Both the position numbers and the translations under genes were made by a program. Below the pieces are notes generated by a model. That model was not told the DNA's origin. It searched no databases and saw only the letters and a program-made list of their open reading frames with translations. This document shows, in pieces, positions 16,949 through 25,926 of a stretch of DNA of 64,000 nt. The stretch comes from Limnohabitans_A sp048020265 (lineage in GTDB: Bacteria; Pseudomonadota; Gammaproteobacteria; Burkholderiales; Burkholderiaceae_C). The DNA lies in contig NZ_CP171843.1 in the NCBI RefSeq assembly GCF_048020265.1, positions 1,860,001-1,924,000 of the forward strand. The letters are read 5' to 3'. Every line of letters starts with the position of its first letter. The stretch's first letter is position 1.

Positions 16949-17323
16949 ATGAATTTGCAATTGCTGGACTTTGACTGCAGCGAAGACGCCGAGGGCGTGG
17001 TGTGCTGGGATGCCTTGGCGCAGCCCGCCCCACACTACAACAGTGCCCTGCTGGCTGAAGTGGCCCAAGTTCTTGCTTGGTGCCACCGGTTTGACGCGCG
17101 AGGCCCTGGCTCTTTGGAAGACGGCGCGAACTGGGACTTTGACCTGCAAGTGACGGTGCAAGGCGGCGCTCACCCGGGCTTGCCCCTTCCCGCCAAATTC
17201 GAACCGACCACAGGCGCCTTGCATCTACCTCTCGGGGCCGACCAGCAAGCCATGGCCTTAAGTTTGAGCATCAGTGGCTCGCCGGGCTTCGGCCAGGCGT
17301 TTCGCGATCAATTCGGCGTGTGA
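16949..17323 (+). CDS. Conserved-looking hypothetical protein
   Basis: A 124-residue soluble protein (MNLQLLDFDCSEDAEGVVCWD...) without a signal peptide, membrane segment or motif I recognise. It has no lysines before residue 70 and is acidic. The ATG at 16949 is chosen for the AAGGG five bases upstream; an in-frame ATG at 16922 would add nine residues. Its stop codon overlaps the chrA start (TGATG), so it is probably translated together with the chromate transporter. Function unknown. Confidence 0.7.
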   Translation: MNLQLLDFDCSEDAEGVVCWDALAQPAPHYNSALLAEVAQVLAWCHRFDARGPGSLEDGANWDFDLQVTVQGGAHPGLPLPAKFEPTTGALHLPLGADQQAMALSLSISGSPGFGQAFRDQFGV

Positions 17324-18678
17324 TGCGCCGCGCCCACCAAGACACCATGCCGACAAGCCCCGCACACACCGCCCCGGTCAGCTTCAGGGAGGCTTTGCGC
17401 TTCTGGTTCTGGCTGGGCTGCGTCAGCTTTGGCGGCCCTGCAGGCCAGATCGCCCTGATGCACGAAGAACTGGTGGTCCGTCGTCGCTGGATTTCTGAAA
17501 AACGCTACCTGCACGCGCTGCATTACTGCATGCTGCTTCCCGGCCCCGAAGCGCAGCAGCTGGCCACCTACACCGGCTGGCTGATGCACGGCACACGCGG
17601 CGGCATCGCGGCGGGTGCGCTGTTTGTCCTGCCCTCTTTGGTGCTGCTGATCGTGCTGAGCGGGGCCTACACCGTCTGGGGCCAGCACCCCTGGGGACAA
17701 GCCTTGCTGTGGGGCCTCAAGCCTGCCGTGACCGCGCTGGTGCTGCAGGCCGCGCACCGCATGGCCAAGCGGACGCTGAAAAGCCGTTGGCTGTGGGTGC
17801 TGGCGGCTTTGTCTTTTCTGGGCACTTTGTGGGGACTGCCCTTTCCCGTGATCATCGTGGTCGCAGCGGCGGCGGGCTTTTACATGGCGCGCCACCGGCC
17901 CGACATGCCTGGCCCCAGCACGCAGCCAAGCCCGGATGCACCGTCCAGCGAGACCACGGCCTGGCTCGGCGACCACTCTGCACAGCCTGCACACACCCAC
18001 CACAGCCCACAGCGCCTGTGGCGTGCTTTGGCCATGGGCGTGGGCTTGTGGGCGTTGAGCCTGGGCCTGATCGCTGCGGCCTTTGGGGTGGGCCACACGC
18101 TCACGCAAATGGGCGGCTTTTTCACCCAAGCGGCCTTGCTGACATTTGGCGGGGCCTATGCGGTCTTGCCTTTTGTGACGCAAGCGGCGGTGGTGCAGTA
18201 CGGCTGGCTCACGGCCGCGCAAATGATGGATGGTCTGGCATTGGGTGAGACCACACCCGGGCCGCTGATCATGGTGGTGGCCTTTGTCGGTTTCCTGGGC
18301 GGGCACGGCCAGGGCTTGTTCGGCCATCCGCTGCTGGGCGGGGTCGTGGCCGCCTGTGTGGTGACCTGGTTCACCTTTCTGCCCTCGTTCGTGTTCATCC
18401 TGGCGGGCGGCCCACTGGTCGAATCGACCCGGCACATGCCTTCATTGGCCGGGCCTTTGCAAGGCATCACGGCCGCCGTGATCGGCGTGATCCTCCACCT
18501 GGCGGGTGTGTTCGCGCGCCAGACCTGGCTGCCTGGCGGCTGGCACATGCTGCCCGATCTGAGCGCGATCGCGTTGACCTTTTTGGCCATCTGGGCCTTG
18601 GTCTGGAAAGGCTACAGCGTGGTGCGCGTGCTGGCCGCTTGTGTGGTGCTGGGTCTGCTCAGGCATGCCCTGTTGTGA
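17323..18678 (+). CDS. chrA: Chromate transporter ChrA, long-chain type
   Basis: Membrane protein of about 451 residues made of two homologous halves, the long-chain form of the CHR family that exports chromate. Both halves show the family pattern: FREALRFWFWLGCVSFGGPAGQIALMHEELV and LHYCMLLPGPEAQQLATYTGW in the first; GFFTQAALLTFGGAYAVLPFV and MDGLALGETTPGPLIMVVAFVGF in the second. The start is an ATG that overlaps the upstream stop. Chromate specificity is a family assignment; some members move sulfate or other anions. Confidence 0.9.
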   Translation: MRRAHQDTMPTSPAHTAPVSFREALRFWFWLGCVSFGGPAGQIALMHEELVVRRRWISEKRYLHALHYCMLLPGPEAQQLATYTGWLMHGTRGGIAAGALFVLPSLVLLIVLSGAYTVWGQHPWGQALLWGLKPAVTALVLQAAHRMAKRTLKSRWLWVLAALSFLGTLWGLPFPVIIVVAAAAGFYMARHRPDMPGPSTQPSPDAPSSETTAWLGDHSAQPAHTHHSPQRLWRALAMGVGLWALSLGLIAAAFGVGHTLTQMGGFFTQAALLTFGGAYAVLPFVTQAAVVQYGWLTAAQMMDGLALGETTPGPLIMVVAFVGFLGGHGQGLFGHPLLGGVVAACVVTWFTFLPSFVFILAGGPLVESTRHMPSLAGPLQGITAAVIGVILHLAGVFARQTWLPGGWHMLPDLSAIALTFLAIWALVWKGYSVVRVLAACVVLGLLRHALL

Positions 18679-18768
18679 TGCGGCACCACAAGCCATCCAT
18701 GGCGCTGGAATTGCTGGACCCTGGCTCGATGGCCTGAGACAATGGACGCCTTGACTTCAGGTTCTTTC

Positions 18769-19905
18769 ATGGCATCCCACACCTCCAGCGCGTCCTCGGC
18801 ATTCGCCCCCCTCCAAAACGACACCTTCCTGCGCGCTTGCTTGCGCCAGGCCACCGACCACACCCCCGTCTGGCTCATGCGCCAGGCCGGGCGCTACCTG
18901 CCCGAGTACTGCGCCACCCGCGCCAAGGCCGGCAGCTTCATGGGCCTGGCCACCAACGTCGACTACGCCACCGAAGTGACGCTGCAGCCGCTGGAGCGTT
19001 ATCCGCTGGATGCCTCCATCCTGTTCAGCGACATCCTCACCGTGCCTGACGCCATGGGCCTGGGCTTGTCTTTCGCCCAAGGCGAAGGCCCGCGCTTTGC
19101 CAAAAACGTGCGCGACGAAGCCGCTGTGGCAGACCTCGCCGTGCCCGACATGAACAAGCTGCGCTACGTGTTCGACGCGGTGACGTCTATCCGCAAAGCC
19201 CTGAACGGCCGCGTGCCGCTCATCGGCTTTTCTGGCAGCCCCTGGACGCTGGCTTGCTACATGGTCGAGGGAGCGGGTTCTGACAACTACCGCCATGTCA
19301 AAACCCTGATGTACAGCCGCCCCGACCTGATGCACCGCATCCTGGAAATCAACGCCGACGCCGTGGCCCTGTACTTGAACACGCAAATCGAAGCGGGCGC
19401 CCAAGCGGTGATGGTGTTTGACAGCTGGGGCGGCGTGCTGGCCGATGGGGCTTTCCAGCAATTCAGCCTGGCCTACACGGCCCGCGTGCTGAGTCAACTC
19501 AAAACCGAGCACAACGGCCAGCGCATCCCGAGCATCGTCTTCACCAAGGGCGGCGGCCTGTGGCTGCCCGAGATGGCGGGCCTCAACTGCGACGTGCTGG
19601 GCCTGGACTGGACGATGAACCTGGGCCGCGCCCGGGCTCTCGTGGGCGGGCAAGTGGGCGGCCCCGGCAAAGCGCTGCAAGGCAACATCGACCCGAACAT
19701 CCTGTTTGCACCGCCCGCACAGATAGCGACCGAGGTGCACCGGGTGCTCGACAGCTTTGGCAAGCCGCACACCGACACCTCCCAAACCGGCCCCACGCAC
19801 ATTTTCAACCTGGGCCACGGCATCAGCCAGTACACCCCACCCGAGCATGTGACGGCGCTGGTCGAGGCGGTGCACAGCCATTCGCGGACATTGCGGCAGG
19901 GCTGA
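18769..19905 (+). CDS. hemE: Uroporphyrinogen decarboxylase
   Basis: Converts uroporphyrinogen III to coproporphyrinogen III, a shared step of haem and bacteriochlorophyll synthesis in the cytoplasm. The 378-residue protein has VWLMRQAGRYLPEY, the substrate aspartate region LFSDILT, GFSGSPWTLACYMVEG, FDSWGG and LDWTM. The ATG at 18769 is preferred by family length; one at 18742 is possible. It is alone on this strand, converging with the ccm operon. Close linkage to the photosynthesis cluster is fitting but it is a housekeeping gene. Confidence 0.95.
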   Translation: MASHTSSASSAFAPLQNDTFLRACLRQATDHTPVWLMRQAGRYLPEYCATRAKAGSFMGLATNVDYATEVTLQPLERYPLDASILFSDILTVPDAMGLGLSFAQGEGPRFAKNVRDEAAVADLAVPDMNKLRYVFDAVTSIRKALNGRVPLIGFSGSPWTLACYMVEGAGSDNYRHVKTLMYSRPDLMHRILEINADAVALYLNTQIEAGAQAVMVFDSWGGVLADGAFQQFSLAYTARVLSQLKTEHNGQRIPSIVFTKGGGLWLPEMAGLNCDVLGLDWTMNLGRARALVGGQVGGPGKALQGNIDPNILFAPPAQIATEVHRVLDSFGKPHTDTSQTGPTHIFNLGHGISQYTPPEHVTALVEAVHSHSRTLRQG

Positions 19906-19968
19906 GTCATGGCATGGGCAGGTCGGCGGCTTCTGCCCCGATGTGCCCGCGCACCACAGCAGGCCAAA

Positions 19969-19992
19969 GTCGGACCTGAAGGTCCGACCTAC
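19969..19992 (-). repeat. REP-like GTAG palindrome
   Basis: Read on the minus strand, GTAG is followed by an 8-bp perfect stem GTCGGACC/GGTCCGAC with a four-base loop. The GTAG head plus palindrome is the form of REP elements moved by RAYT transposases. It lies between the convergent hemE and ccmI genes and may act as a two-way terminator or mRNA-stabilising hairpin. Confidence 0.65.
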
Positions 19993-20017
19993 GGGGTGCT
20001 CGCTCTCACGGAGATCG

Positions 20018-21286
20018 TCAGCGACCGGTGATCTGAAGCACCACGCCTTGCACGCCGGTCTTCACACCGGGCAACTCCACCTGAAAATCACCCTCTTGCT
20101 TCTGCGCCGAGCCGGTTTTGGAGATGCGGGCCACTAAGCGCACTTGCGCCAGAGATGACAAGACCGGCGGTGCACCCATGCCCATGCTGTCGTTCAATGC
20201 AAAAGGGACTGGCCAGGATGTGGGCGTGCCGCGCCAGATGGCCACGGGACGACGCGAGCCCTCTTCGGCCACGGCGTAAACGAACAAGGTGGCGCCTGCA
20301 GCGATCTGGCCCTGCACCTCGGGCGAGACACGCACCTCACCCCGAATGACCCGCTGGGCATCGCCCGCCAAAGAAGCCGGGGGTGCCGATGCGCCTTGGA
20401 CTGCCTGCGCCATCTCCGCCACTTGCGTCACTTGCGCCAAGGCTTGCTGCAGGCCTTGCGCCGCCTCGCTCTCGGGCGGCACCAGACTCAAGGCACGTTG
20501 CCAATAGCCTTGCGCGGCCGCGTGCTGTTTTTCAGACCAAGCTGCACTGCCCGCCAACACCAAGGCGTTCAAGTGCATCGGCTGCACGTGCAACACCTCT
20601 TGAATCCACTGCCAGGGCGCTCCGGCGTACACACCGCCTGCGCTCAAGGCTTTCATCTGCGCACGCTCGATCCACAGATCGGGCTCGGGCGACAAAGTCA
20701 GCACACGCGCCAGAGCTTGTTCGGCCTGCGCGTGCGCGTTTTGCGCGGCATGCAAACGCGCCAGGGTCAGCCAGGCCTCTGCATCATCCGGGCGTTGTTG
20801 TGTGGCTTGTTGCCACACGCGGGTTTGCTCGGCCAGTTGTGCGGGTGTGGTGGCGGTGATCTGCACACGCTGACTCAAAGGCAAGGGCCACCAGGTCTGC
20901 GGTGCACCCAGCTGCAGATAACTCAGGCCGCTGAGCAAAACCAGGGCCGCAACGATCCAGAGCCAGCGCCCAGGCGTTGTGACCACGGGACTCGCGCCCT
21001 GCGCCAGCGCCGCGTCGGCCAACACATGGCGCAGTACCTCGTCGCGTGCGGCGGCGTGCTGGGCCGTGTTCAAGCGGCCTTCGGCCAAGGCATGGTCCAG
21101 ATCGATCAGGTGCTGCTGCTGGATGCGACGGTGGGCTGCAGCCTGGACATCGCTGCCCATGGACGTCTCGACATCGGCTGAAGTGCCCGCCTGTTTTTTC
21201 AGGCCACGGTGCAAGACCCAGGCGGCCAGGGCGCCGAGCAACAACAAGGCGAACAACAGACCCAAGCCAGGTGGCACCAATGTCAT
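20018..21286 (-). CDS. ccmI: Cytochrome c biogenesis protein CcmI
   Basis: Chaperone that presents apocytochrome c to the haem ligation complex. The 422-residue protein has two N-terminal membrane helices (LGLLFALLLLGALAAWVL; RWLWIVAALVLLSGLSYL) flanking a cytoplasmic helical loop, then a periplasmic TPR region (residues about 160-260) and a C-terminal beta domain of the CcmI/CycH type. Last gene of the ccm operon; its ATG overlaps the ccmH stop by one base (TGATG). Confidence 0.93.
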   Translation of the reverse strand: MTLVPPGLGLLFALLLLGALAAWVLHRGLKKQAGTSADVETSMGSDVQAAAHRRIQQQHLIDLDHALAEGRLNTAQHAAARDEVLRHVLADAALAQGASPVVTTPGRWLWIVAALVLLSGLSYLQLGAPQTWWPLPLSQRVQITATTPAQLAEQTRVWQQATQQRPDDAEAWLTLARLHAAQNAHAQAEQALARVLTLSPEPDLWIERAQMKALSAGGVYAGAPWQWIQEVLHVQPMHLNALVLAGSAAWSEKQHAAAQGYWQRALSLVPPESEAAQGLQQALAQVTQVAEMAQAVQGASAPPASLAGDAQRVIRGEVRVSPEVQGQIAAGATLFVYAVAEEGSRRPVAIWRGTPTSWPVPFALNDSMGMGAPPVLSSLAQVRLVARISKTGSAQKQEGDFQVELPGVKTGVQGVVLQITGR

Positions 21287-21822
21287 CAGGACTCCAGCAG
21301 TTGGCGAACGCGCTCGCGTTCGGTGTCGGTCAGGGGCTCAGGCGCAGCCGGGGTGCGTCGCATCCAGCGCCAAGCCACGGCCAGCGCGCCCAACAGCAGG
21401 GCAAAGGGGCCAAACCACAGCAGCCAGGTGACGGGCTTGACCTCGGGTTTGTAGAGCACGAAGTCACCGTAACGGCTGACCAGAAAACTGCGGATGTCGG
21501 CATCGCTTTGGCCTTGCTCAATCAGGCTGCGCACCTCACGCCGCAGGTCCACCGCCAGCTCGGCGTTGGACGAGGCGAGCGATTCGTTCTGGCACACCAG
21601 GCAACGCAACTCGGCCGCGATGTGGTCCCAGCGCGCCTTGACGGCGTCCGACATGGGCGCGTCGCGGTGCGCCACCACCGCTGCGCCCGCATTCGGCAAA
21701 GCCGCCTGCACCTGCGGCATGGCGATGCCGACATTGGCTGCAGCGCCTGGGACTTGCGCACCCACGCAGCTGCCCCACAGTCCAACGCTGGCCAACACCC
21801 AGGCCATGACCGCGCGCGTCAT
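21286..21822 (-). CDS. ccmH: Cytochrome c biogenesis thiol oxidoreductase CcmH
   Basis: Membrane-anchored periplasmic protein that reduces the CXXCH cysteines of apocytochrome c. The 178-residue protein has a signal peptide, the conserved LRCLVCQN motif at about residues 72-79 and a C-terminal membrane helix (WLLWFGPFALLLGALAVAW). About 45 residues lie between the signal peptide and the domain, longer than in many CcmH proteins. It overlaps ccmG by 4 bp and ccmI by 1 bp. Confidence 0.93.
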   Translation of the reverse strand: MTRAVMAWVLASVGLWGSCVGAQVPGAAANVGIAMPQVQAALPNAGAAVVAHRDAPMSDAVKARWDHIAAELRCLVCQNESLASSNAELAVDLRREVRSLIEQGQSDADIRSFLVSRYGDFVLYKPEVKPVTWLLWFGPFALLLGALAVAWRWMRRTPAAPEPLTDTERERVRQLLES

Positions 21823-22433
21823 GGCAAACTCCTGAGCACCGGCAGCAATTTCTGCTGCACCACCTCGGGCGTCAAGGCCCCTGCATGCTTGAAGCGCACC
21901 ACCCCCGCACGGTCGACCAGGTAGGTTTCGGGCAAACCGTACACGCCAAAATCCATGCCCACACGGCCATCCATGTCGAGCAGATTCACGCCAAAGGGCT
22001 GGCCATTTTTTTGCAGCCAGGCTTGGCTGCGGGTCGTGGCTTTTTGCAAGGCTTCGGCGCTTTGCGGATCCTGGCCCGACAGTTCCGAAGCCTGCAACTC
22101 CTTGTAATTGATGCCCAGCATCTGCACCCCCGGCTGACGCGACAAGGCCATCAAGATGGGATGCTCATCCTTGCAACCCGCGCACCAGGTGGCCCACAGG
22201 TTGACCAGCGTGACTTGCCCTTTGAATTGCGCCGCGTTGAACACGCCCGGCCCGCCCACCACCGGCAACTGGAATGCCGGCGCGGGTCGGCCAATGAGCG
22301 GCGAAGGAATCTCTTGCGGGTTGCGCGTCAGGCCCACAGCCAAAAACACCACCATGCCCAAAAACAGCGCCAGCGGCGCGAACACCCAACGCGGCATGCG
22401 CTGGCTGGCGGCATTGACAGAAGGCGCGCTCAT
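21819..22433 (-). CDS. ccmG: Thiol:disulfide interchange protein CcmG (DsbE)
   Basis: Periplasmic thioredoxin-like protein anchored by one N-terminal helix (WVFAPLALFLGMVVFLAVGL). The active site is WCAGC within LVNLWATWCAGCKDEHP; the conserved cis-proline region is YGLPETYLVD. It keeps CcmH or apocytochrome cysteines reduced. The 204-residue form starts at an ATG overlapping the ccmF stop (ATGA); the longer open frame upstream is inside ccmF. Confidence 0.94.
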   Translation of the reverse strand: MSAPSVNAASQRMPRWVFAPLALFLGMVVFLAVGLTRNPQEIPSPLIGRPAPAFQLPVVGGPGVFNAAQFKGQVTLVNLWATWCAGCKDEHPILMALSRQPGVQMLGINYKELQASELSGQDPQSAEALQKATTRSQAWLQKNGQPFGVNLLDMDGRVGMDFGVYGLPETYLVDRAGVVRFKHAGALTPEVVQQKLLPVLRSLP

Positions 22434-24499
22434 ACCACGGCGCCTTTGGCCACAGCTGCCGACCCCAAAGCGGGAGGCGCGGCAACGCGCACGCAAGACG
22501 CACCCCAACCCATGTCAGCCTGAGCGCCAGGGGCACGCGCAGCCAATGGCGCTTGCCGATAACGCCTGTCCCAAGCCGCCAAAACGCCACCCAACACCAT
22601 GAACACCGCGCCCAGCCAGATCCACGACACAAACGGCTTGTGGTAGACCCGAAAACTCCACTGCGGCGGCTCGCCCGCCAAGGGCTCGCCCAAAGATACA
22701 TAGCGGTCGCGCCACAGGTTGCGGTCGATCGCGGCCTCGGTCATGGGCATGGCGCTGGACACATAGCGGCGCTTTTCGGGACGCAAAGCGCCCACCTCAC
22801 GCTCATCACCCGGCTCGCCTTCGAACACCTTCATCTGCGCACGCAAGGCCAAATAGTTGGGCCCCAGGTGGTTGTCCACGCTGATGAGTTGGTAACGCAC
22901 ACCGGCCACTGTCACCGAGTCGCCCAGGCCCAGGCGCACATCGCGCTCCACCTGAAAGGACTTGACGCCCGTGATGCCCAGCACCAGCACCGCCACGCCC
23001 AGGTGCGCGACCTGCATGCCCCACCAGGCCAGGCCAGGCGAGCCCGGCAGTCGGAAGCGCTGCACGATTTGCCAAGCGCCCGACAGCACGATCCAGCCGC
23101 CCAGCGTACCGCCCATCACCGTGAGCCAGCCGCCTGCGGTGGTCACGGCACCTGCATCCTGCGGTGCAGCGCCCCAAGTGGCCCAGGCGCTGGCCGCCAG
23201 CAGCGCGAGCGCCCCCGGCACCAGCACCGAGCGCACCGCCGCCCAGCGCGCCACATGCCACGGCACCACCGTGCCCGGCACCATGGCCAGTAGCAGCGGC
23301 ACCATCAGCGGCACGAACACGCGGTCGAAATACGGCGGGCCGACCGAGAGCTTGCCCAGGTTCAGCGCGTCGATGATGAGCGGGTACAAAGTGCCCAGCA
23401 ACACCGCCGCCATGGCCACCACCAAGAGCACGCTGTTGAGCAGCAAAAATGATTCGCGCGAACCGGCCACCGGCTGCGAGGCGTTGGCCCACTGCGGCGC
23501 GCGCCAGGCAAACAAGGCCAGCGACACGCCCACCACCACGACCAAAAACAGCAAGATGAACACGCCCCGCCCCGGGTCGGTGGCAAAGGCGTGCACCGAA
23601 GTCAAAACGCCCGAACGCACCAAGAAAGTACCCAGCAGGCTGAGCGAAAACGCGCCAATCGCCAAGAGCACCGTCCAGGCTTTGAACTGCCCGCGCTTGT
23701 CAGTGACCATGAGCGAATGGATGAGCGCGGTGGCCACCAACCACGGCATGAGCGAGGCGTTTTCCACCGGGTCCCAAAACCACCAGCCGCCCCAGCCGAG
23801 TTCGTAATAAGCCCACCACGAACCCAAAGCGATGCCCAGCGTCAAAAAGCCCCACGCCGCCACGGTCCAAGGCCGCGCCCAACGCGCCCAGGCGGCGTCG
23901 AGCCGACCCGACAGCAGCGCCGCCATGGCAAACGCAAAGGCCACCGACAAACCCACATAGCCCATGTAGAGCATGGGCGGGTGGATCACCAAACCCGGGT
24001 CTTGCAGCAAAGGCGTCAAATCGCGCCCCTCGGACGGCGCCGGAAACTGCCGCGCAAACGGGTTGGAAAGCGCCAAGATGAAGGCCAGAAAACCCACCGA
24101 CACCGCGCCCATCACGCCCAGCACCTGCGCCACCAAAGCCTGCGGCAAGCGCCTGGAAAACGTGGCCACGGCCACCGACCACAGCGCCAGCATCAAGACC
24201 CACAAGAGCAGCGAACCTTCGTGCCCGGCCCAGATGGCAGAGAGTCGATACGGCGCGGGCAGCAAGGTGTTGGAATGGTGGGCCACGTACTTGACGCTGA
24301 AGTCATGCACAAAAAACGCGTGCCACAAAGCCCCAAAGGCCAACACGATCAGCGCCAGTTGCAAAACCGCCAAAGGCCGCGCCAGCGCTTGCCAGCCCGC
24401 GCGCCGCACCGACAGGCTGCCCCACAGCGGCAGCACCGCTTGCAGCACGGCGACCCAGGCCGCCATGATCAAGGCCATATGGCCCACTTCAGGCCACAT
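22430..24499 (-). CDS. ccmF: Haem lyase subunit CcmF
   Basis: Core of the cytochrome c haem lyase, which takes haem from CcmE and attaches it to apocytochrome. The 689-residue protein has about fifteen membrane helices and the tryptophan-rich haem-binding motif WGGWWFWDPVENASLMPW with flanking histidines, plus WAGHEGSLLLWVL. A 27-base gap separates it from ccmE; it overlaps ccmG by 4 bp. Confidence 0.96.
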   Translation of the reverse strand: MWPEVGHMALIMAAWVAVLQAVLPLWGSLSVRRAGWQALARPLAVLQLALIVLAFGALWHAFFVHDFSVKYVAHHSNTLLPAPYRLSAIWAGHEGSLLLWVLMLALWSVAVATFSRRLPQALVAQVLGVMGAVSVGFLAFILALSNPFARQFPAPSEGRDLTPLLQDPGLVIHPPMLYMGYVGLSVAFAFAMAALLSGRLDAAWARWARPWTVAAWGFLTLGIALGSWWAYYELGWGGWWFWDPVENASLMPWLVATALIHSLMVTDKRGQFKAWTVLLAIGAFSLSLLGTFLVRSGVLTSVHAFATDPGRGVFILLFLVVVVGVSLALFAWRAPQWANASQPVAGSRESFLLLNSVLLVVAMAAVLLGTLYPLIIDALNLGKLSVGPPYFDRVFVPLMVPLLLAMVPGTVVPWHVARWAAVRSVLVPGALALLAASAWATWGAAPQDAGAVTTAGGWLTVMGGTLGGWIVLSGAWQIVQRFRLPGSPGLAWWGMQVAHLGVAVLVLGITGVKSFQVERDVRLGLGDSVTVAGVRYQLISVDNHLGPNYLALRAQMKVFEGEPGDEREVGALRPEKRRYVSSAMPMTEAAIDRNLWRDRYVSLGEPLAGEPPQWSFRVYHKPFVSWIWLGAVFMVLGGVLAAWDRRYRQAPLAARAPGAQADMGWGASCVRVAAPPALGSAAVAKGAVV

Positions 24500-24526
24500 G
24501 CTTGGCTCCTGTGCAAGCGGCGGCGG

Positions 24527-24973
24527 TCATCGCTGCACCGCCGCGCCCATGCGGGCCTTGGCCGCCTCGTCCAGCGCATGCTGGGCTTCGGGCGGCATGT
24601 AGTTTTCATCGTGCTTGGCCAGCACCTCGCTGGCCACGAACTGCAGACCCCCGTCCAGGCGGCCTTGCGCCACCACGCCCTTGCCTTCCTTGAACAAATC
24701 GGGCAGCAGGCCCACATAGCGCACCGGCACCTCGCGCTGGGTGTCGGTCACCACAAAAGCCACCGCCATGCCGTCGCGCTGGATGCTCCCCGCCTTGACC
24801 AAACCCCCGACACGAAAGTGCCCTTCCTTGGGTGCTTCACCCGCCACCACCTGGGTGGGCGTGAAGAAGAACACCAAATTGCTCTGGAAGGCATTGAGCA
24901 CGAAATACGCCGCGCCACAGAGCAGCAGCAAGCCCAATCCGATGCCCAGACCTCGTTTGTGGCGGCTTTTCAT
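24527..24973 (-). CDS. ccmE: Haem chaperone CcmE
   Basis: Periplasmic haem carrier of 148 residues with one N-terminal membrane anchor and a beta-barrel OB-fold domain. The haem-binding histidine lies in KHDENYMPPE near residue 123, the classical CcmE motif. It overlaps ccmD by 4 bp. Confidence 0.95.
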   Translation of the reverse strand: MKSRHKRGLGIGLGLLLLCGAAYFVLNAFQSNLVFFFTPTQVVAGEAPKEGHFRVGGLVKAGSIQRDGMAVAFVVTDTQREVPVRYVGLLPDLFKEGKGVVAQGRLDGGLQFVASEVLAKHDENYMPPEAQHALDEAAKARMGAAVQR

Positions 24974-25152
24974 GAAGCTTCTCCGGCCGATGCATCCATG
25001 GCTTCACACACTTCGTCCAGGGCCTGCTGACGGCCCATGCGCGCCAGCCACACCTCGAGTGCGAGCAAGGCCGCGCTCACGCCCATGCTGCCCCACACGT
25101 ACAGGCCATAGCCGCCCATAGCCCAAAACTCGGATGTACTAGACCAGATCAT
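24970..25152 (-). CDS. ccmD: Haem exporter accessory protein CcmD
   Basis: Small membrane protein of 60 residues that helps release haem-loaded CcmE from CcmABC. It has one membrane helix (YGLYVWGSMGVSAALLALEVWL) preceded by the typical AMGGYG and followed by a charged tail. The ATG at 25152 overlaps the ccmC stop (ATGA) and its stop overlaps the ccmE start, which fixes both ends. Confidence 0.92.
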   Translation of the reverse strand: MIWSSTSEFWAMGGYGLYVWGSMGVSAALLALEVWLARMGRQQALDEVCEAMDASAGEAS

Positions 25153-25916
25153 GCGGCACCTCGGAATGCGCGTTGCACGCGGTGCGCCAACACCTCGGGC
25201 AGCTGCTGCACCCAGGCCGAGTGACTCTCGCGCGCCAACATCAAACTGCGCACGCGCCACAAAGCGATGGCCGCTGCGTACAACCACACCGCCAAGCTCA
25301 TCAGCAGCATGCCGCTCAGCATGATGCTGGCCATGCGGGGCGATTGCGTGAGTGAGACCGACGCGCCTTGGTGCAAGGTGTTCCACCATTTGACCGAGAA
25401 ATAAATGATGGGCACATTCACCGCACCCACCAAGGCCACCAAGGCCCCCGCGCGGTCCGAGCGGCGCGGGTCTTCGATGGCCGAGGTCAGCGCGATGTAG
25501 CCCAAATACAAAAACAGCAGGATCAGCATCGAAGTCAGGCGCGCGTCCCACACCCAATAAGTGCCCCACATCGGTTTGCCCCACAAGGCGCCGGTCCACA
25601 GCGACAAAAACGCCAGCAAGGCCCCGGTGGGCGCGAGCGCCCGCGTCATCAGGCCCGACAAGCGTGTGTTGAACACCAGGCCCAACACACTCCAAAACGC
25701 CATGGCCAGGTAAATGACCATGGCCATCCACGACACGGGCACATGGATGTAAATGATGCGGTAGGCCTGGCCCTGCTGCGCATCGGACGGCGCGACCATG
25801 AAGCCCACCCACAAACCCGCCAGCGCCAGCATCGTGGCCAGCAGCGCCAGCCAAGGCCAGATGCGCCCGGCCAAGGGGTAGAAGTGCTGCGGCGCGGCGT
25901 AATGGAAGAGCTTCAT
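25149..25916 (-). CDS. ccmC: Haem transporter subunit CcmC
   Basis: Integral membrane protein of 255 residues with six helices that binds haem and transfers it to CcmE. The tryptophan-rich motif WGTYWVWDARLTS and flanking histidines (YIHVPVSW and WWNTLHQG) are present. The ATG at 25916 begins the family N-terminus MKLFHYAAPQHFYPLAGR; the open frame upstream is inside ccmB. Ten bases separate it from ccmB. Confidence 0.95.
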   Translation of the reverse strand: MKLFHYAAPQHFYPLAGRIWPWLALLATMLALAGLWVGFMVAPSDAQQGQAYRIIYIHVPVSWMAMVIYLAMAFWSVLGLVFNTRLSGLMTRALAPTGALLAFLSLWTGALWGKPMWGTYWVWDARLTSMLILLFLYLGYIALTSAIEDPRRSDRAGALVALVGAVNVPIIYFSVKWWNTLHQGASVSLTQSPRMASIMLSGMLLMSLAVWLYAAAIALWRVRSLMLARESHSAWVQQLPEVLAHRVQRAFRGAA

Positions 25917-25926
25917 GTTCAATCCC

